Notes: generated by a model from the letters alone, not told the origin. Numbered from the stretch's first letter, positions 1 through 5,331 are shown. The stretch: DNA of 9,635 bases from Tardiphaga sp. (GCA_028290765.1 JAQGJF010000762.1:1-9635), one strand, 5' to 3'. Numbers and translations are program-made.

Positions 1-83
1 TCGGACGTCGCCGGATATAAAGCGACCGGGCAGGTAACGAGGGAAAGGCGCAAGAAGCCCTTCCAGTTGGCACGCGGGGCCAT
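1..83 (-). CDS. ku: Ku, non-homologous end-joining DNA end-binding protein (N-terminal fragment)
   Basis: Only the first 27 codons are in the window; the gene continues past the left edge. The reverse strand from 83 reads MAPRANWKGFLRLSLVTCPV and then ALYPATS, which I recognise as the N-terminus of bacterial Ku (W-K-G-x-L-x-x-S-L-V-x-x-P-V-x-L-Y/F). Ku is a cytoplasmic homodimer that threads onto double-strand DNA ends and recruits the multifunctional ligase LigD for non-homologous end joining. The ATG at 83-81 is preceded by GGAG (93-90) at six-base spacing, which supports this start. The opposite strand is also open across this stretch but resembles nothing. Rhizobial genomes often carry several ku paralogues; which one this is, and whether ligD is adjacent, cannot be seen. 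The identification rests on a short but characteristic segment. Confidence 0.93.
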   Translation of the reverse strand, partial: MAPRANWKGFLRLSLVTCPVALYPATS

Positions 84-147
84 GGGATACTCCAACAACC
101 AAAGCAACGGCACGAAAACTCAGGCGATTTTGCCACAACTCGTTCCG

Positions 148-165
148 AAAGGCACTGAGGCCTTT
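148..165 (-). other. Small hairpin in the ku leader
   Basis: AAAGGC (148-153) and GCCTTT (160-165) form a perfect 6-bp stem around a six-base loop. On the minus strand it would lie in the 5' untranslated RNA about 65 bases before the ku start, if transcription begins further upstream. On the minus strand the hairpin is followed by CGGAACG, so it is not a classical U-tract terminator. Its function is unknown and it could be chance. Confidence 0.3.
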
Positions 166-241
166 TGACCACTGGCCGCTGTAGTACGCAGGCTCAATGC
201 CCGCTAAGGCTAGTGGCAACGCAAGACGTTCGCGGCATGTT

Positions 242-260
242 CTCTCGTTAACGACGAGAG
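242..260. promoter_or_regulatory. Perfect 7-bp inverted repeat upstream of ku (possible operator)
   Basis: CTCTCGT (242-248) and ACGAGAG (254-260) are exact inverse complements around TAACG. A second palindrome, CGTTAACG (246-253), is nested over the loop. No U-tract follows on either strand, so a protein-binding site is more likely than a terminator. Its left arm overlaps the -35-like element of a tentative EcfG-type promoter (AGAAC at 243-239, CGTT at 221-218 on the minus strand), as expected if it controls ku. The structure is seen directly; the role is inferred. Confidence 0.35.
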
Positions 261-344
261 TGCAGTCTATTTCTCGCAGAAATTAGTCTCGAATTTGCTA
301 AGGAGCGCCACGCGCCCCATCGCGACGGCGAGGCAACCGGATGC

Positions 345-361
345 GCAATCATTGCGATTGC
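345..361 (-). terminator. Possible 3' hairpin after the exported CxxC protein gene
   Basis: GCAATC (345-350) and GATTGC (356-361) make a 6-bp stem with a five-base loop, starting 13 bases past the stop codon at 375-377 on the minus strand. No T-run follows, so it is not a canonical Rho-independent terminator. It may serve as an RNA 3'-end stabiliser or a weak terminator. A second hairpin (AGCATC 377-382 with GATGCT 390-395, extendable by four pairs after a bulge) overlaps the stop codon itself. Confidence 0.3.
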
Positions 362-374
362 CTTCGAGGGGCGA

Positions 375-806
375 TCAGCATCCCTTGCAGATGCTTTTGA
401 TCTTCTTGTCGACCGCGCGGTCCTGGGAATCGACCATCGGATCGCCCGTGCCGAGGCCGGCGCCCGCCGACGTGCCGCCGGCCATGCCGACGGTGCCGCT
501 CGGTTCACCGGACGAATTCGCAGTACCCAATGCATTGGTACCCGGCGTCGCGGGATTACCACCTCTCGCGGCATTGGATGCGTCGGTGCCGCTGGTGCCT
601 GCACCCTTGACACCCAATGAGGCGCCCGGATCGGCGGCCGCACCGCCCACCGACCCCGGCGTCGACGAACCCGTGGCCGCGGACGTGCCGCTCGAAGCGC
701 CGCCGGTGGAACCACCTGCCGACCCGCCTCCGCTTTGCGCCAATGCAGTCAACGGCGAAAGCGCCAGCACGACCATGAACAGCTTCAACGAAAATGACCG
801 AGCCAT
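375..806 (-). CDS. Small exported Gly/Ala/Ser/Thr-rich protein with C-terminal CxxC
   Basis: A 143-residue protein of unknown function. Residues 1-23 are a clear Sec signal peptide: MARSFSLK, a hydrophobic core FMVVLAL, then SPLTALA with cleavage probably before Q24. Residues 25 to about 121 are low-complexity Gly, Ala, Ser and Thr, likely disordered. The last 22 residues change character: they are charged (DPMVDSQDRAVDKKIK) and end in SICKGC, giving Cys140 and Cys143 as a CxxC at the very C-terminus. I recall similar short exported proteins with this kind of tail in Bradyrhizobium, but no function is known to me. The start at 806 is chosen because it gives the signal peptide and follows AGGGAGA; an in-frame ATG at 857 would only add 17 residues encoded largely by a duplicated ribosome-binding site. 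It lies 88 bp after the zinc-ribbon gene on the same strand. Confidence 0.8.
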   Translation of the reverse strand: MARSFSLKLFMVVLALSPLTALAQSGGGSAGGSTGGASSGTSAATGSSTPGSVGGAAADPGASLGVKGAGTSGTDASNAARGGNPATPGTNALGTANSSGEPSGTVGMAGGTSAGAGLGTGDPMVDSQDRAVDKKIKSICKGC

Positions 807-839
807 GGAAATTCTCCCTTTGGAAATTCTCCCTTTGGA
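807..839 (-). repeat. Tandem 15-bp repeat duplicating the ribosome-binding site
   Basis: On the plus strand GGAAATTCTCCCTTT occurs at 807-821 and again at 822-836, followed by GGA. On the coding (minus) strand this is CCAAAGGGAGAATTT twice, immediately before CC-ATG. The proximal AGGGAGA is at normal Shine-Dalgarno distance from the ATG at 806; the distal copy sits 15 bases further away. The copies are identical, suggesting recent slippage duplication. They might provide a standby ribosome site or a phase-variable leader, but that is inference. Confidence 0.85.
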
Positions 840-894
840 CGGCAACGCGACAGGCAAACCAACGTTCCCTGCGGGCTTGTTGTCCGGAAGCCGA

Positions 895-1068
895 CTAAGC
901 CCGGGCTCGGCGCAACAGTCTCAGCATCTCGATCCTGCCGCAGATCTCGCAGCGATATTGAATGAGATCGCCGCCGGCGCCGTCGGGCGTGCTTTTTTCG
1001 AGCTTCATGGTCTGGCTGCAGGTGATGCAGTTCATCAGATCGGCCAGCGGGCTTTTATCGTCGTTCAT
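895..1068 (-). CDS. 57-residue zinc-ribbon protein (two CxxC pairs)
   Basis: Translation from the ATG at 1068 gives 57 residues ending at TAG (897-895). It contains NCITC near the N-terminus (Cys14, Cys17) and RCEIC at residues 39-43 (Cys40, Cys43), separated by 22 residues that include a Gly-rich turn. This is the layout of a four-cysteine zinc ribbon with two knuckles. The C-terminus is basic (RLLRRARA). Function is unknown; such ribbons bind nucleic acid or protein partners. The start lies three bases after the hydrolase stop codon and in the same reading frame (CCA TGA ATC ATG), so translation is probably coupled; there is no strong Shine-Dalgarno of its own. A single stop read-through would give a 281-residue hydrolase-ribbon fusion. 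Four well-placed cysteines make a chance ORF unlikely. Confidence 0.82.
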   Translation of the reverse strand: MNDDKSPLADLMNCITCSQTMKLEKSTPDGAGGDLIQYRCEICGRIEMLRLLRRARA

Positions 1069-1071
1069 GAT

Positions 1072-1740
1072 TCATGGGGCCAGCGCGGCCATCCAGATTG
1101 CAAGCGTATCGAGCACTTCGCGCATGACGTCGCGATCGTTGCGGCCGGACCGGGCCGGGACGTGAAAAGAATGGTCCGCATGTTCGAACCATTTGAGCGA
1201 GGCCTTCGTTCCAAGTGCCTCCATCACATGCTCGACAAGGGGCCGCTCGGCGAGGTTGTCGCGGGTGCCCTGCAGGAACAACATCGGGAGTTCAATATCG
1301 GCGAGATGCCTGGCCCGATCCTCGGAGGGCTTTCCGGCGGGATGCAGCGGAAAACCGAGAAAGGCCAGCCCGCGCACGCCTGGCAGCGGAGCGGCGGCTT
1401 GCGCCTGCGAGGTCATCCGTCCGCCGAACGATTTGCCGCCGGCGACAAGCCGCAGGCCGTCGCAGCGGCGGGCCGCTTCGGCCACCGCGGCTCGCACGGT
1501 GGCGTGTGCCATCGCCGGGGGATCCGGTCGCTTCGAGCCCTTCTCCATATACGGAAACTGATAGCGCAGGGTCGCGATGCCGCGCTCGAACAGGCCGGTG
1601 GCGACGCTCTCCATGAAGGAATGGGTCATGCCGGCGCCCGCGCCATGGGCGAATATAAAGCAGGCGCGCGCGGCGAGGGGATTCATCAGCAGTCCCGATA
1701 CCGGCCCGGACGCTTCAACCTCGATTCGAATTGTTTCCAT
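1072..1740 (-). CDS. Alpha/beta hydrolase of the COG3571 / dienelactone hydrolase-like type
   Basis: A 222-residue cytoplasmic protein with no signal peptide. The alpha/beta-hydrolase landmarks are in order: a loop AHGAGAGMTH (31-40) after the strand CFIF, forming the oxyanion region; a nucleophile elbow GGKSFGG with Ser104; an acid at Asp161 in LQGTRDNLA; and the base His190 in ADHSFH. The HGAGAGM loop and the GKSFGGRM elbow are typical of the small predicted hydrolases in COG3571, related to the KANL3/TEX30-like and dienelactone hydrolase groups. The substrate is unknown. An in-frame TGA lies four codons upstream of the ATG at 1740, so this is the earliest possible ATG start; the Shine-Dalgarno is weak (GGCGAAG close to the ATG). 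It is the first gene of a probable unit with the downstream zinc-ribbon gene. Confidence 0.88.
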   Translation of the reverse strand: METIRIEVEASGPVSGLLMNPLAARACFIFAHGAGAGMTHSFMESVATGLFERGIATLRYQFPYMEKGSKRPDPPAMAHATVRAAVAEAARRCDGLRLVAGGKSFGGRMTSQAQAAAPLPGVRGLAFLGFPLHPAGKPSEDRARHLADIELPMLFLQGTRDNLAERPLVEHVMEALGTKASLKWFEHADHSFHVPARSGRNDRDVMREVLDTLAIWMAALAP

Positions 1741-2171
1741 CTTCGCCGATCATCCCGAACTTCATGCAACAGGCGTCGCTTTGCCCACTCCCGATTGACG
1801 TTTGCCAATGGCAGCGCCCCGTCGACCGGTCACCAAGATAAAGCGAAAGCCTGGAAACACTAAATACATCCGCCGCATATGAAGGATGCGACGGGCAAGT
1901 CGGTGAAGCCCGGGAAAGAGCTTCAAAAACCAAGCTTGCCCGAACTGAAAGCGTTCCGGAGCTGTCCCCTGGCGCTGTGCCGGCCGCGACCCAAAAAATA
2001 TCGCGTCGCACAACCTTCAATGGGCTTCAGATCGAACCATGCGCGTCCCAGAAATCCGACGACAGAATTTTGATTTCCACAAGAGGTATTTGCTTACAGA
2101 CTGATGAACCGGTTGAACCATTCCTTAAGATGACGACAGCAAAGTAGCTGCTCTTCGGGGGGCGCCGGATC
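1741..2171. other. Divergent intergenic region, 431 bp
   Basis: This stretch lies between the minus-strand hydrolase and the plus-strand PilZ gene and should hold both promoters. Short open frames exist on both strands, for example 1879-2073 plus and 1762-2013 minus, but none has a Shine-Dalgarno, a recognisable domain or a protein-like composition throughout. It contains a nested hairpin (1892-1942), a smaller stem just before it (CGCAT 1874-1878 with ATGCG 1886-1890), and overlapping palindromes AACCGGTT (2107-2114) and GGTTGAACC (2111-2119) upstream of PilZ. No clear sigma-70 hexamer pair was found. Confidence 0.6.
1892..1942. other. Nested intergenic hairpin (candidate structured RNA or attenuator)
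   Basis: An outer 8-bp inverted repeat, CGGGCAAG (1892-1899) with CTTGCCCG (1935-1942), encloses an inner 6-bp stem, TGAAGC (1904-1909) with GCTTCA (1920-1925), around a 10-base loop. The two stems could stack with an asymmetric internal loop of four and nine bases. Neither strand has a T-run after it. It may belong to an untranslated leader or a small RNA; it could also be a decayed repeat. Structure is seen directly, role unknown. Confidence 0.4.
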
Positions 2172-2477
2172 GTGGACGACAGACGCAAGCATTCAAGATC
2201 CGAGCTTGAAGAACCCGCGTATATTTCAAGCGGTGGAGCCTGCTGGAGCTGTACCGTCGTGAACCTGTCGTCCGAGGGCGCGGCCATCGAATTGGCCGAT
2301 CCGACCGTCGTCCCGGACCGATTTGTACTGATGATCGCCAGGAATCGCCGCACCTTCAATTGCCGTTTCGCCTGGTCGCAGCACAACCGGATCGGCATCT
2401 CATTCGAAGCGGATGGCGCCCTGCCGAAAACCGCTGGCCTCCAGCCCCGCAGGGCCGACGAGCCGCTCCCGGGCTAA
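2172..2477 (+). CDS. Single-domain PilZ protein (cyclic di-GMP receptor)
   Basis: A 101-residue protein with both halves of the PilZ c-di-GMP-binding signature. RxxxR is at 5-9 (R-K-H-S-R) near the N-terminus and the (D/N)xSxxG motif is at 31-36 (N-L-S-S-E-G) on the first barrel strand. The rest (VLMIARNRRTFNCRFAWSQ, then RIGISFE) matches the beta-barrel strands expected of PilZ, including the closing I-G-(I/V)-x-F. Family knowledge says such stand-alone PilZ proteins bind cyclic di-GMP and alter motility, polysaccharide or surface behaviour; the partner is not visible here. The start is GTG at 2172, the only canonical start after an in-frame TAG at 2145, and is preceded by a GGGGGG run (2157-2162). 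The C-terminal 20 residues are polar and probably disordered. Confidence 0.88.
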   Translation: MDDRRKHSRSELEEPAYISSGGACWSCTVVNLSSEGAAIELADPTVVPDRFVLMIARNRRTFNCRFAWSQHNRIGISFEADGALPKTAGLQPRRADEPLPG

Positions 2478-2487
2478 AAACCCTCGA

Positions 2488-2502
2488 TCCGGCTGCGCCG
2501 GA
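2488..2502 (+). terminator. GC-rich hairpin just after the PilZ gene
   Basis: TCCGGC (2488-2493) and GCCGGA (2497-2502) form a perfect 6-bp stem with a three-base loop, 10 bases past the PilZ stop codon. There is no T-run, so it is a weak candidate terminator or transcript-end stabiliser rather than a canonical one. Confidence 0.35.
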
Positions 2503-2577
2503 CCTAAAGCCGCATCCGACACCGACTGTCGCAATTGTGAGATGCAAACCGGGGACGATCCCGGGATGATCGATCCG

Positions 2578-2610
2578 CGCGATTGGCGCAGCCATGCCGC
2601 ATCAATCGCG
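2578..2610 (+). promoter_or_regulatory. 8-bp inverted repeat in the leader of the S10 peptidase gene
   Basis: CGCGATTG (2578-2585) is the exact inverse complement of CAATCGCG (2603-2610), with 17 bases between. It ends 15 bases before the AGGGAG Shine-Dalgarno (2626-2631). A shorter palindrome, ATCCCGGGAT (2558-2567), lies just upstream. It may be an operator or an RNA stem affecting ribosome access; this is inference from position. Confidence 0.35.
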
Positions 2611-2641
2611 GATAACGAGAAGCGCAGGGAGAAAACGACGT

Positions 2642-4243
2642 ATGCCCGCCCCTTTCGAGGCATCGCGCCCTGTACGCGCCGCCGTCGCGTTGCTCGCTTT
2701 TTCGCTGGCGGTTTTTCCGATGCTGGTCAGTGCCAGCGCGCAGGACGCCACGCCGCCATCGCAACAGCAGGGCGCAACCGCGCCGGCAGGCCAGACGCCG
2801 CCGGGCCAGCGGTCCGGTGCGGCGGGTGGACGCGGTAACGCTCCGGGCACACCGGCCGTCGCCGAACAGCATCGCCTGCCGCCGGATTCCACCACCAAGC
2901 AGACGCTGGCGCTTCCCGGCCGCACGCTGGCCTTCACCGCCACCGCGGGTTCGATCCGGCTGTTCGACGGAAAGGGCGAGCCGCAGGCCGATATCGCCTA
3001 TACCTCCTATCAGCTGGACGGCACCGAGACGAAGAACCGGCCGGTCACATTCGTCTTCAATGGCGGCCCCGGCTCGGCGTCGGCCTGGCTGCAACTCGGC
3101 AATGCGGGCCCCTGGCGGCTGCCGCTCAACGGGGACGCTGCCACGCCCTCGGCCACGCCGGAGTTGCAACCCAACGCCGAGACCTGGCTCGACTTCACGG
3201 ATCTGGTCTTCATCGATCCGGTCGGCACCGGCTATAGTCGCTTCGTCGCCACCGGCGATGAGGTGCGCAAACAGTTGTTCTCGGTCGACGGCGACGTCGC
3301 TTCGATCGCCGTGACGATCCGCCGCTGGCTGGAAAAGTCCGATCGGCTGCTGTCGCCGAAATTCGTGGTTGGCGAAAGCTATGGCGGCATTCGCGGCCCG
3401 CGCGTGGTGCGCGAATTGCAAACCGAGCGAGGCGTCGGCGTGACGGGCCTGATCCTGATCTCGCCGCTGTTGGACTTTCGCGAATATTCAGGTTCCAGCC
3501 TCCTGCAATACGTCGCAAGCCTGCCGACCATGGCAGCGGTGGCGCGCGAGGCCAAAGGCCCGATTTCGCGCGCCGACATGGCCGACGTCGAAAATTATGC
3601 ACGCGGCGATTTCCTGAACGATCTCATCAAGGGCCAGGCCGACGCCGAGGCGACGACGCGGCTGGCCGACCGGGTGGCGGGGTTGACCGGCATCGATCAG
3701 GCGGTGAGCCGCAGACTGGCCGGCCGTTTCGACATCTCCGAGTTCCGCCGCGAATACGATCGGCGAAGCGGCAAGGTGACGGGACGCTACGATGCCTCGG
3801 TCCTGGGGCAAGACCCCAATCCGGATTCGAGCTTTCATCATTTCGACGATCCGTCCGGCGAAGCACTGCTCGCGCCGCTGACCAGCGCCGTGGTCGACCT
3901 CACCACCCGCACGCTCAACTGGCGACCGGACGGCGCCTACGAATTGCTCTCAGGTTCGGTCAACAGGGCCTGGGATTTCGGCCGTGGCCGGGAGCCGACT
4001 CAATCGGTCTCGCAATTGAAACAGATCCTTGCCCTCGACTCCAAACTGAAAGTGCTGGTGGCGCACGGACTGTTCGATCTGGCCACGCCGTATTTCGGTT
4101 CGAAAATGCAGCTCGACCAGTTGCCGCCCTATGCCACCCCCGATCGCGTCAGGCTCGTGGTCTATCCCGGCGGCCACATGTTCTATACCCGCGATGCTTC
4201 GCGCCAGGCTTTGCGCGCCGAGGCCGAGAAGATGATGAAGTGA
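2642..4243 (+). CDS. Exported S10-family serine carboxypeptidase-like protein
   Basis: 533 residues. An N-terminal signal peptide (about 1-34: MPAPFEASRPVR, then a hydrophobic core AAVALLAFSLAVF, ending SASAQ) is followed by a Pro/Gln/Gly-rich linker to about residue 80. The catalytic domain carries the S10 hallmarks: FNGGPGS at 139-145 (oxyanion region), DPVGTGYSR at 192-200, the nucleophile Ser246 in VGESYGG, Asp479 in GLFDLATP and His512 in PGGHMF. The family removes C-terminal amino acids from peptides, often at acidic pH; this copy should act in the periplasm or outside the cell. The bacterial substrate is unknown. The start at 2642 is preferred over an in-frame ATG at 2594 because AGGGAG (2626-2631) lies 10 bases before it and it gives a clean signal peptide. 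It is 164 bp after the PilZ gene and probably has its own promoter. Confidence 0.9.
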   Translation: MPAPFEASRPVRAAVALLAFSLAVFPMLVSASAQDATPPSQQQGATAPAGQTPPGQRSGAAGGRGNAPGTPAVAEQHRLPPDSTTKQTLALPGRTLAFTATAGSIRLFDGKGEPQADIAYTSYQLDGTETKNRPVTFVFNGGPGSASAWLQLGNAGPWRLPLNGDAATPSATPELQPNAETWLDFTDLVFIDPVGTGYSRFVATGDEVRKQLFSVDGDVASIAVTIRRWLEKSDRLLSPKFVVGESYGGIRGPRVVRELQTERGVGVTGLILISPLLDFREYSGSSLLQYVASLPTMAAVAREAKGPISRADMADVENYARGDFLNDLIKGQADAEATTRLADRVAGLTGIDQAVSRRLAGRFDISEFRREYDRRSGKVTGRYDASVLGQDPNPDSSFHHFDDPSGEALLAPLTSAVVDLTTRTLNWRPDGAYELLSGSVNRAWDFGRGREPTQSVSQLKQILALDSKLKVLVAHGLFDLATPYFGSKMQLDQLPPYATPDRVRLVVYPGGHMFYTRDASRQALRAEAEKMMK

Positions 4244-4391
4244 AAGCGCCGGTGGCCGTCACCATCTCGCGGAAGGCACCAAATCTTAGTTGGTAACGTC
4301 GAACCTCATCTGAACGGTTGATACCGGGGAAGGGGCAATCTTGTTATTCTGAGAAGGCTTTGGGGTAGCTATCCGCTCATTGGGGGCAGCC
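4244..4391 (+). promoter_or_regulatory. Upstream region of the outer-membrane porin gene
   Basis: 148 bp between the peptidase and the porin. It contains two small inverted repeats: ACCAA (4278-4282) with TTGGT (4290-4294), and CGGT (4315-4318) with ACCG (4323-4326). A TTGATA at 4318-4323 resembles a -35 hexamer, but the best -10-like element, TATTCT (4345-4350), is 21 bases away, too far for a standard sigma-70 promoter. The porin Shine-Dalgarno is GGGGG at 4382-4386. The exact promoter is not identified. Confidence 0.35.
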
Positions 4392-5318
4392 ATGAACAAG
4401 CTTCTCGTGACAACGGCCGCGTTGCTTTCTTTCGCGACAATTGGCTCCGCCGTTGCGGCCGATTTACCGGCAGCACCGGTTTACAAGGCCCCGGTGGCCG
4501 TTGCGCAGGTCTATAACTGGACCGGTTTCTATCTCGGCGGCAACATCGGATATGGCTGGGGCCGTTCGGCCACCACGGTGCCGTTGAGCGACCCGATCGC
4601 CGGGATAGTAAGCTCCAGCAACCCCCGCTTCGATCTCAACGGCGTCATCGGCGGCGGCCAGTTCGGCTACAACTGGCAGGTTACCAACTGGGTGTTCAGT
4701 CTGGAGGCCGACATCCAGGGCTCCGGCCAGAGAGGCGGCACCACGACGTCGTGCGCCGGCGGCGCGGTCGGCGGGACGACGCTGGCGGCCCTTTCCAGCG
4801 CATGCTCGACCGGGCATGTCGGCGACACTGCTCCCTTCAACACGGCGGCCCTGCCGGTCACCGATAGCCTGAGCCAGAAACTAGAATGGTTCGGCACAGT
4901 TCGCGGTCGTATCGGCCCCACCGTCACGCCGACGCTGCTCCCTTATTTGACAGGTGGATTGGCCTACGGCCGGGTGAGCACCAGCGGCACGGTCAGCGGC
5001 ACCAACATTACCGGACCGCAGGGTACCAATGTGGTCATTCTGACGCCGGTCTCCGGGTCCTTTAGCAACGGCACCACCAGGGTCGGGTGGACCGTCGGGG
5101 CCGGTCTTGAAGGCGCCGTCAGCGGAAACTGGACCGCCAAGATCGAATACCTCTATGTCGATCTCGGCACCGTGTCGGGGTCCTTTGTCACGCCGATCGT
5201 GACCACCAGCGGAGCCTTCCTGACCAGCACCTACCGTTCGCACATCACCGACAACATCCTGCGCGTCGGCTTCAACTACAAATTCGATACTAGCGGGCCG
5301 ATGCTTGCGAGGTACTGA
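4392..5318 (+). CDS. Outer-membrane beta-barrel protein, Omp25/RopB-like porin family
   Basis: 308 residues. The signal peptide MNKLLVTTAALLSFATIGSA plus VA is cleaved before ADLP, the usual mature start in rhizobial members of this family. Landmarks in order: NWTGFYLGGNIGYGWG (42-57), the first strand; GGGQFGYNWQ with WVFSLEADIQG (88-110); WFGTVRGRIG (166-175); LPYLTGGLAYG (183-193); WTVGAGLEGAVSGNWTAKIEY (233-253 region); and the final strand ILRVGFNYKF (289-298) with the tail GPMLARY, ending in an aromatic residue. It should be an eight-stranded barrel in the outer membrane, giving structural or surface-adhesion roles. Two cysteines, Cys121 and Cys138, lie in a long Gly/Ala/Thr-rich loop. 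The start at 4392 follows GGGGG at five-base spacing; a TTG 12 bases upstream is not needed. Confidence 0.92.
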   Translation: MNKLLVTTAALLSFATIGSAVAADLPAAPVYKAPVAVAQVYNWTGFYLGGNIGYGWGRSATTVPLSDPIAGIVSSSNPRFDLNGVIGGGQFGYNWQVTNWVFSLEADIQGSGQRGGTTTSCAGGAVGGTTLAALSSACSTGHVGDTAPFNTAALPVTDSLSQKLEWFGTVRGRIGPTVTPTLLPYLTGGLAYGRVSTSGTVSGTNITGPQGTNVVILTPVSGSFSNGTTRVGWTVGAGLEGAVSGNWTAKIEYLYVDLGTVSGSFVTPIVTTSGAFLTSTYRSHITDNILRVGFNYKFDTSGPMLARY

Positions 5319-5331
5319 TCGCGCCGATGAG

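Larger units (their letters stand above)
84..374. other. Intergenic region / ku upstream region
   Basis: About 290 bp with no convincing gene. It lies between the stop of the exported CxxC protein gene and the ku start, both on the minus strand, so it should hold the 3' end of the former and the promoter and leader of ku. It contains three small inverted repeats (148-165, 242-260, 345-361), entered separately or discussed as findings. GC content is lower than in the flanking genes. I find no convincing sigma-70 promoter. A near match to the alphaproteobacterial EcfG-type pattern (AGAAC, 17 bases, CGTT on the minus strand, 243-218) is only suggestive. Confidence 0.6.

Noticed and set aside
1..168. 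Plus-strand frame open from the left edge to a TGA at 166-168
   Set aside because: The product looks like no known C-terminus, and the opposite strand encodes a recognisable Ku N-terminus with a good ribosome site.
375..857. Longer start (ATG at 857) for the exported CxxC protein
   Set aside because: The extra 17 residues are encoded by the duplicated ribosome-binding site and would bury the signal peptide behind an unrelated segment.
295..1863. A 522-residue open frame on the plus strand
   Set aside because: It runs antisense to three minus-strand genes (exported CxxC protein, zinc ribbon, hydrolase), each with clear motifs. Its product is a Pro/Ala-rich then Arg/His/Gly-rich string with no domain, as expected from antisense reading of high-GC genes.
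1715..2020. Minus-strand frames upstream of the hydrolase (1715-2020 and 1762-2013)
   Set aside because: No domain, no ribosome site, and one overlaps the hydrolase start. The hydrolase frame itself has a TGA four codons before its ATG, so these are not N-terminal extensions.
1879..2073. A 64-residue plus-strand frame in the divergent gap
   Set aside because: No Shine-Dalgarno, no recognisable motif, and its first part coincides with the nested hairpin. It cannot be excluded as a small protein but is not supported.
2594..2641. Upstream start for the S10 peptidase at 2594
   Set aside because: It adds a basic 16-residue stretch before the signal peptide and lacks a good ribosome site, while the ATG at 2642 has AGGGAG 10 bases upstream.
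2504..3421. A 305-residue minus-strand frame
   Set aside because: Antisense to the S10 peptidase; Arg/Gly-rich composition with no domain.
4318..4350. Sigma-70 promoter for the porin (TTGATA with TATTCT)
   Set aside because: The 21-base spacing is too long for a standard promoter, and the -10-like element matches at only four of six positions.
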